64,000 bases of DNA from Favolaschia claudopus. Its lineage: Eukaryota; Basidiomycota; Agaricomycetes; Agaricales; Mycenaceae. The translations under genes and the position numbers were made by a program. The DNA is taken from the NCBI GenBank assembly GCA_037176885.1, contig JAWWNJ010000037.1:1302001-1366000 (forward strand), in the 5' to 3' direction. Of the stretch, positions 33,576-45,400 are shown piece after piece. The notes below the pieces were generated by a model. The model had not been told where the DNA came from, searched no databases, and saw nothing but the letters and a program-made list of their open reading frames with translations. Numbering within the stretch: the stretch's first letter is position 1; every line of letters starts with the position of its first letter.

Positions 33576-36152
33576 ATGGACGTCAAACCTCTTCGCACAA
33601 CCGACAAAGCCCTGGAATACAGCACCATCGCGGCAAACGCCCTCCGAGATGCGTCGGCTGTATCCGACATACCCTTCATCCAGTCTGTTTGCACGTTGTC
33701 CTTGTCGATTCTACCCATGGTGCAAGTGCGTCGAGTTGAAATGTGTAGGTAGAATCTACGCTGACCCAATGACAGGCAACTAAATATCAGAAAGAGAAAT
33801 GCGCCAGAATGGTGGAACAAATTCATCAAATGCTTTGCATCCTTTTCCGTTTATGCGTTCACTCGGATGTACTCCGGTCTCCTAGAGCCCTTGAAGATGT
33901 CGCGCGATATGTCGAGTAAGTTCTTTTGTGCGAATTATCGACCTGAACTCGGGCTGATTGTCGAGCAGCACTCTCCAGAACTTCAATTCGTGTCTACGAG
34001 CCCAGCGTGAACTTGGCCGATTGAATCGGTTTTTCAAGCAAAGTGAAATATCCACTCAATTAGATATTTGCGAGATGGAGCTGAAGGCGGCATCGGAGCT
34101 CTTTACGGTGAGTCCAGCATTACTACTCGAGACTGTATGTTGAATATCGAAGCCCGATAGATGCAATATGCCGTCGGGCTCTCCACAGATCTCGCTGACC
34201 TCAATGCAGATATTGAGCAGCGGCACGAAGAGCTGCTTGAGCTAATCTCGTCGCAGAGTGACGAAGATAGCGGATCGGTGAGGGTCATTTTCGGTTCAGC
34301 TTTAGTGGTCGTCTTCTAACAAATCGAATTCTAAGATTCATCGCAGTTTCTTGAATGCAAGGTCAGACAGGGAAAACTCACTATGCACTCATTCTCAACC
34401 GCGGTTTCAGTTCCAATTCCTTTGTAACGCTCCCCCCCTTCACCCAAAATCTTCCACGGTCGCGAGGCTGAGCTCAAAACTCTCCTGACTACGTTACTCG
34501 CCCCTGTCGAGCCCGCGCACGTTGCGATCTTGGGGCCAGGTGGAATGGGCAAGACTGCTCTAGCGCTGGCTACCGTACATCACCCTGACGTAATGGCGAA
34601 ATATCTCGAGAGGCATTTTGTCTCCTGCGAATCCGCGACCAGCTACGCGGAGCTCCTAGTCAGTCTTGGGTTACATCTGGGTCCAGAGCCGTCGTGGCAG
34701 TCTCCGAAGGCCATCCTTAACTACTTCGGCGCATGTGGACCATGCCTACTCGTGCTCGACAATTTCGAAACCCCATGGGAAGCGTCGGAGTCGCGAAGCG
34801 AAGTTGAAGAATTCATCGGGCAGCTATCGGGTATATCGACTTTGGCGCTACTCGTGAGTCACCGCCTTCTGTGAGTGAAATCGAGAAATTAAAAATGTTA
34901 TTTGTAGTTCACAATGAGAGGCGTTGAACGCCCGGGAAAAGTCAAATGGAGTCGACCGTTCTTGTCTCCGCTTGACCCACTTTCTTCCACCGCCTCACGC
35001 CAAATATTTCTCGACATTGCTGATGAACCTGATGACGGTGAAGATGCGGCCCTCGATGATTTATTGGATCTCTCCGACCGACTTCCCCTTGCAATCGCCC
35101 TCATGGCCAACATCGCGTCGTTTGAAGGGTATCTAGCCACTCTGTCTCGCTGGCAAGTCGAAAACACTGCTCTTCTCTCCGACGGGCACGACAAGCGCTC
35201 AAATCTCGAAAAATCCATCACACTCTCCCTGAACAGCCCCCGACTCGCGTCTTCGCCGAATGCTATAAACCTCCTTGCACTTATCTCTCTACTCCCCGAC
35301 GGAATCAGAGTGGAGGATCTCATCGCGAGCATGGTCCCCATTCCCGATGTTCGGCAGGCTCAATGGCGATTGGTCGGCACATCTCTCGCGTATGTAGATG
35401 TCAGCGGACGCCTCAAGGCATTGAGTCCCATTCGTGAATATATCCGACGCACTCACGCTCCCGCTCCTCAATTCACAACACCCCTCCGTACTTATTTTCA
35501 AAATTTACTTGCACTTTGGAAAGCCAAGCGACACATTCATTCCGGCAATCTGGGTCCAGAGCTCGCATCGTATGTTGGAAATATCACCGAGCTTCTTCGC
35601 TATGGTCTATCCGCGGAGCAGGAGTCGTCTTGGGTCGAGATAGGCGACAGCATCTTGGTCTTGCACGATTTTTCGCGGACTATGCTCAAGGGCGACACCC
35701 AGCTGATCAACAAGCTCCCGGGACTAATCAATGACACAGGCGACTCAGGTCTGCGATGGCGATATGCGACAAGATGCCTGAGGCCAGGACCACTTTTGCC
35801 AACGGATCCGGATGCTTTGGTTGAGGAGGGTGTGTCGTACTACGGCACACATATGACGCGTTCAAATATCGACGACGGTAATTATTGTCCTGTGTTGCGC
35901 GGGAAGTTGTTCATGACAATAAATTCTAGTTATCGCCTTCTACGATTGCGTCGCACGGCATTATTCGAACGGATTGCACAAAGATCTATCCAGAGCCACA
36001 GAATATAACGCACTGACTTTGGATTTGGCGCGAGAGCACGGCGAAACTGTTCATCAGCTCAAAGCTCTGGCCACAAAATGTTACATCGCACAAACAAGCG
36101 ACGCTCCTCGCCGTCTGATCCCAGTCGCCCGCGAAGGTCGAAAACTCGGGGG

Positions 36153-36460
36153 TGTAACAAGGAGCAGGCGGCTACGAGTCGTCGGCTGGTCTTGATACAC
36201 GAGTCTTGAGGTAAGTCTTGAAGATTTGCCGGTTGGTCAGACGAGCGGGTAAGTGGTGTAAGTATCAGATTGACCAAGGTACTAACTACTACAAACAGAC
36301 TTATATACTGACGGTTGTGATAGGAGCCACGGGTCAAAGTAACGACAGGTAGACATGATAAATGAGCGACGGGTATGTAAAGTAAAGACCGTGGTGTCGA
36401 ATAGAGGACTCGGAGTGTAGAATAGAATAAAGAAAATAATATATCGAGCGCACCGTTACA
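36153..36460 (-). repeat. LTR (3' LTR relative to the element's minus-strand genes)
   Basis: 308 bp from TGTAACAAGG to CACCGTTACA. It matches 45723-46030 in every segment compared. Confidence 0.93.
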
Positions 36461-36499
36461 CCCGCCCTCCAGGCTGCTGAATGCGTCGAGCAGCCTAAG

Positions 36500-39400
36500 T
36501 CATAGCAAAGTCATTCGACCCAGAAGGTCCCGCGGACGGCCCGGCTCCATCGCCATCCGTGGTCTTCGCGCGCTTGTTGGCCTCGGCAGCATCATCCTCG
36601 AGCGTCTTGCGCTTCGCAACGAAATTCTTCGCGAGCACGTCGTATGACTGAACGTCAGGCACCTCCACAATCCGGCAATAGCCTGCATCTTTTCCTTCCT
36701 CTCTTTATCCTCTCTCTCCATCAAACGACGGTGCTTCATCTTCGCCGCGTGCTTCTCTGAACGGATCGCACGGATTCCCTCGTCATGATCCTCCTCGAAG
36801 ACAACGATCTGGCCAGGAAGAGCAATGGGGAACTCGATGAGCTGGCGCTTGCCGACGCAAAAGTCCTCGAGGGTAGGCGCGGTCGCCCCGTCCTTCCACG
36901 AAATAGTACCGTCCTCGCGATAGAAAGGGAAGTAATAGCCGGAGTGGTCGTGTTTATTAAAGAGGATGACGAAATCGAGGTAGCCGAAAGGCATGCGGTG
37001 GGAGACGGTAGGGGAAGCGATGATGTCGATTGCATAACGGATGTAAAGCTCGACCATGGCGGCGGCGAGAACAGCATAGGAATTATCGGCGAGGGTGATA
37101 AGGAAGAAAGCGACCTGAATGCGCTTCAACCAGTTGTGCAACGCGTTGAACTTGTGGATGTTCGCGGGGAGATCGTTGGGGGTAGAGCCAAGCGAGCGGG
37201 AGAAGATTGGATCGCCGCGGTACTTCGTAGGATCAACCGTGAAGCGAAACTCGGCAGGCGGTTTGGGAGCAGAAATGTTGGTAGACATGAGCGTAGTCTG
37301 GGGGGGTGAGAACTCGTCGATGCGTTCGTCAGACTTCATATAGCTCCAGTACCAAGACATTACGGAGCCGGAATACAGTTGTTCCTCTTGAAGAGGGGGC
37401 TGCCCTGAGCCATAGGGGAGCTCATTAATATCCGCAGCTCCAATAGCTTCCAAATATTCGCCGAGAGCGTCGAGTTTCTTCGCTTGCTCGTAAGGCATCC
37501 ATGATTTGTCGCCAGATTTCCAAAGAATCTCGAAAAGAGCCTTTTTGCGGCGACCACTGTGGTTTGTGACACAATCCACAGCCCACTCGTTGGTCTCGGA
37601 ATCAGGGGATATGCCAAGCTGGCAGTCTAGACGCCCCGGGAACCTGCGGTCATCATTCGGGTTATGAATGCGCAACAGAGAGGAGTGAAATCTATCATGT
37701 ACTCCTCTTTGCTTCATGCTTGGCGAAATATCAAGCTGGAATGAGTTATTCCCAAAGTTGCGAAGGATTGCGTATGGCCCAATGAATTTGGGAATCAGCT
37801 TTCGAGCTAATCCCTTTTCAAACTTGATATTCTTCGAAGAGAGATAGACTAGATCACCTTCCTCGAACGGAGCGGCCTGTCGCTTTCGGTTGGCATTCCG
37901 CGTCTGTTTGACTCTGGCAGCAATAATGCTGTCATGAGCCGACATGATCGCAAGACGTCGCTGGAGTGCGAAGTTCGCAACTCCTGAATATTCCCGAGTG
38001 CGGTCCGAATTCCACAGTAAGGAACGAGGCATTCTTCCAGTGTTGAGGAAGAAGGGAGAATAGCCAGTGGTGTCGGAGCGAGCGGAATTCATAGCGAATT
38101 CAACGGCTGGTAGTTTGCTTACCCAGTCCTTCTGCTTATCTCCTATGCACTGGCGAAGCATTTGGGTCACTGTACGATTCGCTCTCTCGGTACTTCCATC
38201 AGACTCGGGATGGTAAGCGCTAGACATGCGAAGCTTTACTCCGATGAGTTCATGCAGTCTTTTCCAAAAGACACTCGTGAACAGTGAATCACGATCGCTA
38301 ACGATCGACTTTGGAAGCCCATGATGCTTATATATGTGCTCAAACATGAGCTCTGCCATCTGGCGCGCGGTATAGTTAATGCGCCCTGGGATTAAATGCA
38401 CCATCCCAGTCAGAAGATCAATCACAACGATGAGGTTATTAAAAACCCCGTCTCGGTTCTTGGACTCTGGGAGGGGTCCGACAAAGTCGACACCAATGGC
38501 TTCCCAGGGCTCAGTCGGGGGATTGAGAGAATGTAGTAAACCATATGGTTTTTGATTGCTCGGCTTGGTACGAGTACAAGTAGCGCAAGACTCACAGAAG
38601 CTACGAGTGTCCTCGACCATTTCCTTCCACCAGAAGTGGTCCCGAAGGTAATCAAGAGTCTTCTTCAATCCTAAATGAGCCAAAAGCGAGTGAGCTTCAG
38701 AGATGATAATCTCGCGTACATTCCGTTCCTTATAAGTAATGCGCGGGACGCAAAGAACTTGGTGATCCAAGTTCTTGAGGTATATGAGTCCATCTTGGAC
38801 CTCAAAATTGCGGAATTCCTTCGGCCGTTCGAGTATATGTTTGAAGAACGAATCCTCACCATATCGGTTCGCGACAAGCTTCACAAGATCCAGCCCTTTC
38901 CAGCCAGAGTTGACCACATTGATTAAAGATTCATCCATAAGATTCAGCTCTTCTTCCAGCGCAAAGCCAGAGTCTTGTTGATCATCTAGCGCAGAGCCAG
39001 AGGCTTGAGGATTCCCAGCACGCGCAGTGCCAGGCAGCGCGACACGAGGTGAGGAAGGAAGAGACGGATTTGCTTCCGCGGGATCGCCGTTTGACATATT
39101 GATCCGCTCGGACTTGCGGTCCGAAACATCTCTTGTCTTCTCCTCTCGTGTGCGCAAGTCTCGACTGGTTTTCGACGACTCGTCAGTGTTTAACGCAGAC
39201 GATTCGGCTGTGTTTTTGAAATTTCTTCCTTTAGGTGGACTCCCGCCCTCCTTTGGGGCTGTACCGCGAGACCCAAACGGCCTTGACTTCACGTCGGCTA
39301 AAGGCTTTGACTTCACGTCGGCCTCCTTCAACGCTGCGCGCGTCATAGAACGGGTCACACGGTCGGTGGCCATTGCCATTGCCTCCATTCCAGTAAACAC

Positions 39401-42400
39401 AGGCATGGAAATTGATTCCATGTTTAAATCATTGTTGTTAATCACATCGTGATAGGTGTATTCCGAGCGTGCGCGGACCGTTCCCGGGGCTTCATTCGAG
39501 TAGATGCGAGAGAGAGCATCGGCGAGGACATTCTCAGTGCCAGGTACATATTTAACATCGAAATCAAAGCTAGAGATTTTCTCAATCCATCTAGCTTGCC
39601 TTCCCGACAGGTTCTTCTGATTCAGTAGGTGAATCAGACCTTTGTGGTCCGTTATCCAAGTGAATTTACATCCTTGTAGGATGTCCCGGTGCCTCAACAT
39701 TGACTCAATGCCGGCAAGCATTTCTATTTCATGCACCGGATAATTTTGTTGAGCTGAATTCAACTTGGCAGAAAAGAATGCGGCGACTTTCGCATTCTTC
39801 CAGTCATCGCCCTGGCACACAACGCCAGCGATTCCAGAGCTGCATCCATCGGTAACAAGCCAAATCGGCGGCGATTTTGGCTCATAACTCAACGGCTTTC
39901 GACGATGGTTCTTCCCCTGGGCAATTTCCCGCTTAATATCCTCAAATGCACGCTGCTGAGTGAATCCCCATCTAAATGGGACCGAGTCGCTGGTTAAATT
40001 ATGCAGAATACCCATAGGAATCCTTCCCGTAGGGATATCATCCGCTAAGTACCCACAAGACCCGAGGAATCCACGAAGTAAATCGCGATTCGTCGGGGTT
40101 TTCCAATTCAACACCGTGTCGACTTTGTGGGGGTCCATTCGGATGCCCTCGTCGTCAACAACGCGACCCAGAATACTCAATTCGGGTTTGAGAAGCTGAA
40201 GTTTATGCGCGCTAAGGTAAAGTCTTTCCCGTTTGAGAATGTCGATAATTTTCTTGCAATGCTCAATGTGTTCTTCCAGCGTATTGGAGTATATGATTAT
40301 GTCGTCAAGGTAGACGTCCATAAACCGGCCGATGTACTCTCCAAACAAGTAGTTCATCAGAGTCTGATAGGTCGCCGGTGCGTTGCAATCTCCCTGCTGA
40401 AGAACCAAGCTAACCATATTTCCATCTGGCGTGCTCACAGCGGATCGCTCGACATGCTCAGGTATGATGCGGATTTGCTCATACGCATCTTGTCCGTCAA
40501 TCAACGAACGGAATTTGCAGCGCGATACACGCCGCAAAATTCCGTCCATATCAGGAAGAGGTGAGGCCATCTTCTTGGTGTTCGCATTGCGGGCTCGTAA
40601 GTCCACAACAACTCGCAGTTTCAGCGTCTCACTTTTGACTTTAGGAATCAACAACATAGGTGCGGTGTTGCTTGCACTAGTGACTTTCCAGCGGCCATTC
40701 TTAAGGTAAATCCTGCGCTTCTCATCCCAAAGCTTTCTTAACGCTTCAGGGCATCTTGAAGGCCTCCAAGGAAGGATCTTAGTCTCGTCAAGGAGCGGAA
40801 TCTCATGATTTATTGCTCGTAACGGAGGTAAGCCCGTTTCTTCCGCAGATTTACATATTGGCTTAGCATAGTCCATAATCTCATCGCGCGCTGCTTGGAG
40901 CAAATCTCCCTCTAGTCCAGCTGCTCCAGCATATACTCGAGCGGTTGCAACGCCTTCTAAAGGTAAGGATTTAGCACTCCCGACGCAAGCGCGAGAAGGA
41001 TTGAAGCCTATGCTCACCTTGTGCTGAAACAGCCACGCCGTACCCAAAATCATGTCATATCCGCTAAGGTTAGCGACGAAGAATTCCCTCTGTTCCTCAA
41101 TGTCCTGATACTGGAACTTGAGATTCACAGAATGATTCAATTTCGAACGTGATCCTTGCACGGCAAGTTGCAAAGTAATTGGATCTTCCAACTCTTTGCG
41201 CTTGATTTTGAGTTGATCCACCAACGACGTTGAAATCAGGTCCCCGAGAGATCCAGAATCAACGAGAGCCCGAGCAGGCTCTCCATTGACACGAACAACA
41301 ATGACAAGTGGCCTTGCAACGATTCGATCTGCGAGTTTGGGCATAGAGGCGGTACGTGTGATTCCTTTGACACTGTCGGCTGGAATTTGAACACCACCGC
41401 AGTGCAAGATAAACTCGCCCTCCAGTTCATGATTTAATTCCACAGGTTCGTTGAACATTGAACCAAAGAACTTGAACCTTTCGGCAGTTTTCCAACCACG
41501 TCGGAAATCGTTCTCGCGCAGGATACATTTCAACTGCTTCCTCAAAACCCAGTTGACTAGATCAAGCTTGGGATTCAAGAGAGCAGCTTCCGAAATCGAT
41601 TCGTGTAAGTTGTCCATTCTCATGGGGATTGAGACGAGATACTCATCCAGAGCTTCTAGGTCGCATAGATCCTGAGGTAGACGGCCGATTCCGACCTGTT
41701 CAAACATGGGTATTTCTCGACCAACATCAAAGAAATACTGCTGAATCGCGTCCGCTAGTAATTCCTCGACAGGGAAGTCGTGTGTAGGTAGAATCTCGTT
41801 GTATTCCACACCAAGAATACGAGCGCGTTCCCAAGCGAACCATTTCACCAAATGAAACTCGGGCTGCCGCACAAATTCCAAAGGTAAAATTACGACAACG
41901 TCCGAGAAGGAGTCTTCAATGGTAAACGAGTCGATTGTGGGTCTCAGGACCCGAAACCTTTTCTCCTCCCGTCGGTCATCAGACCAAGGGGTTAACTCGT
42001 CACCGGGGTACGGTGCGAAGTGTTGCAACAACGCGGCGATGGTGTTCCCGAGCACATCCCCGAGTGTATGTGACCTCAGCGGTGGTTCCAGCCGAGGAAC
42101 TGGGTGTCTTTCAACCCAGTCATTCATCGCATCTTCATACGGTACTCCGGAATCGGTGACAAGTAAGGGAGGAGGAGATTCATCGTCAGAGTCTTCATTA
42201 GACGAGTTACTAACTCCATCCAGGTCTGGCATGCTTCCATGCGAAGAATCCGAGTCTGAACTCCCACTTGAAGAGTCTGTTGCAGTCACCAAGCTCGGTA
42301 AGTCATCGAAATCATCTGAACTTGAATCAGACGAATTACTGACTGTCTGCAAAGAAGGCGCAGACTCTTCTCGCTTGGAGGCAGAGTCTGAACTCCAATC

Positions 42401-45400
42401 AGACAATACAACTTCAGAATCGGTAAGAGAGGTGTTAAACGAATCGTATTCGTCGTCATCTGACTGCAGATTTAACAGCCTTTCCTCGTACCAACCTATT
42501 AGGTCGAAACTCCGGTCCAAGAGCATGCTTCTTGGCAGCGCAAAGCAAGACGCAACTAAACGATCTGAGATCAAGATGCACTCGCCCTCCGCTCGGATGT
42601 CAAACCTATCCATGTCGGACTCAGTCTCACAGTATTGGTGTTGAAATTTATATCCAACCCCCTGGTGAAGCACATCTCCCATTCTCTCGATATGGCGCAG
42701 CTGAAGCACTTCAGGACCTTCGATTCCGAGCGCGAGGGCTCGTTGTTCAACATACCAAAGTCCAGGCATGAACTCTGAATCACGAACACTATTCAAAGGC
42801 AAGTGATATTCAACATCGCACTCATTGTCTAGGACGATGTATTGAGCTCCTTCAACCTCGTAAGCGGTGAAGCGTTTGGATTCAAAGCGCTCCTCGTAGG
42901 TAGTGCGCTCTACAGAGTCTCCAGGGTACGATTGACCTTCCTGGAGCAGAAGCTCGAGCTGGAGTGCAAATAAATCGCCAATTTGACGTACAGATTCGCT
43001 CGGTGAGTCGATTTCTGCCTCTGTTTCGTCCGCAAGAGTTTCCAAAATTTCTTGGGGTTCCCCGCCCTCCTCGATCTCATCGAGAGGGAATTGAACGGCG
43101 TAGGTCTCAAGAACGGTTGATTCAAGCAGAGCGCTGCGAGAACTCGAACCAGAAGGTATGTAGGCTGCATGTGTGCTCATTCCCGGAGGTTTACCCTTTT
43201 TCTTAGAAGAAATAACTCTTCCATTCGGGCAGTTGCGCGCAACATGTCCAGCCTGCTCGCAGGTAAAGCACAACTCTTTCGCAATCAATTCCTTTCGCTT
43301 TTCCGGAGACAATTTCCTACGTTGATCTCCGGAAGATTCAACCTTGGTTGATTTCCCGGTTTTATTCGGAATTTCAGCAGCAGAGGTACGCATAACTTCC
43401 CCCTGCTGCCTGTTGGAATTAAAGCGACCTTTGCCGCGGTTGCGGAATCCTTGCTTTGAAGAACTTTGCCCATTTTGAGGCTGTGAGTTCTTTGCCTTGT
43501 ACGGCTGAGATTCGGATCGCTGAGACGAACCCGCAGAAGGATATGCAGGACCAGTTGTTCCTGCGAGCTTCAGGATAATTTCTGCCTGTTCGGCAGCCTT
43601 GACAACTGCGTCCCAGGAAGAGGATTCCGGAAGAACATTCTTTCGATAAATCTCCTTCTTAACATCGGGCGTGAAACTCTCAAATAAGGTGACGACTTTC
43701 TCTTGAGTGTCTTCCAAACCAATTGTATTATAGATCGCTTGCCATTCCGCAACGTGAGCAGCAACTGTCTTCGACCGTTGTAGGCAATTCGCTAATCGCT
43801 TTCTCTGCTTGTTGCGGAAATCAACAGGGAAACAGAACTCGAATAGTTCAACAAAGAACGCTTCAAGCTCCCAAGTTTCGTCGCTGGGTTCAACAACCTG
43901 ATTATAAAAATCCAAAGCCGTGTCATCCAGATAGTAAGAGATGAAATACACCTGCTGCTCAGGCTTAACACGTCCCATCTTAACGTAAGTCTTAGCTTCT
44001 CTAGCGAATCGATGAATCGCATTCGCATTCGGAGCTCCGTTGTACCGAGTAGGAGGTATGGGTTTTAGCAGCATTCTGCTATGCCCTCGCTTGCGCTTGG
44101 ACGACAGACGCGGGGAAGAGGATCTTCGCCGAGATGATCCAGATTCGTCAGAACTAGACGAGCTGGAGCTTTCGCTCGAGCTAGAACTGTCGTCTGACGG
44201 ATCGGAAGGCGGCGGTTTCCTTTTACCTCCGTCTGTATCGCGTAAAGCTTTTCTCATGAAGTTCAGCGCGGCAGCCCTATTCGGAGTAGCCTCCCGAAAT
44301 TTAGGTTTATCTTTGGGCTCCACAGGTGATTCTGAATGAGAACTGGACCCCCGTTTGGTAGGTCCTTTGCCAGTTCGCTGCTTTGACTCCAAATGGTTGA
44401 TTTTCTTCAAAAGCAACTCATAGACGTCCTCTGGAGTCAATACGGACTTCGCGTTGCGAGAATCCGAATCAACAGCGGGTTCAGCCTTGCCTGCGGCAGG
44501 CTGAACTTCAACCGTCGGATTAATCGGTTGAACCGGCGCCGTCGGCGGCGCCACATCTGAGGGTAAGTCGGGTTTATTTCTCTTCGACTTAGGGCTCTTA
44601 GATCGTTTCCCAGACTTCTTAGCCTTGGGAGATGACGGTCTCTGGGAGATTTCCTCAGAAAATTCAAGGTGCGGAGTAAATTCCTCCTCCTTGATCTGCT
44701 TAATGTAAGCATAATTAGCGAACGCGTCGCGTTGCTCCTGCATTTCTTTCTCAGAGAAATTATGCAGCGACGCGACATCTCCCCAATTCCTGGGGTCGAC
44801 TGCTTTGCCCTTATCCCTTGAAGGGCCTGCAATCTGCACCTTGGATAGAGGATCTTCATCCTCTACCTCTTCAACCGTAACACGGTGAGTGCGAATGGGC
44901 GCCGCTTGGTGCCCAGATGCTGAGTTCCGAGCCTCAGGAACATTGCTGTCCCTTGGCACGTCCCCCTTAATGTCCTGCTTGACACTTTCCTGATTAATTT
45001 CAGGTCCCGCAGTTGTTTTGCGCTCGTAGTCAGCGCGGATTGCCGCCAGAGCCTTCTCATGGCGCTGCATGATAACGGCGAGCTGAGAAGGGCTCAAATT
45101 GCTAGTTGCATGAGCAATAGTTGACATGGAGGACGACTCAGAGTCAGACGAGCTCAGGGAATCAGAACCAGAAGATATATTACTGGTACGTGACACTGAT
45201 TTCGTGCTACGACGTTCCCGATGGCTTCGGGAAGTCTTACGAGAGACAGGGGTCCAGCGCCCACTCTCATCGTCTTCGCCTTGCGCTGGCGCGGGCTCAA
45301 CGGCACCAAGCGCAGAGTCGTCGGCCATGCTCGCGGGGAGCGCCGACAGATCCGACACGGTAGTAATCACTGCCGAAGCAGGTCGCGCCGAAGCGGCAGC

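Noticed and set aside
35930..36008. Apparent frameshift in the NLR-like gene near 35970
   Set aside because: Explained by a 52-bp intron (35878-35929) that joins GACGACG to TTATCGCC in phase and restores the conserved downstream frame.
41919..42644. 241-codon plus-strand ORF inside the second retrotransposon
   Set aside because: It is a shadow of the Asp/Glu/Ser-rich part of the minus-strand Gag-Pol ORF; Ser-rich composition on both strands explains its openness and it has no splice or domain features, unlike the antisense block of the first element.
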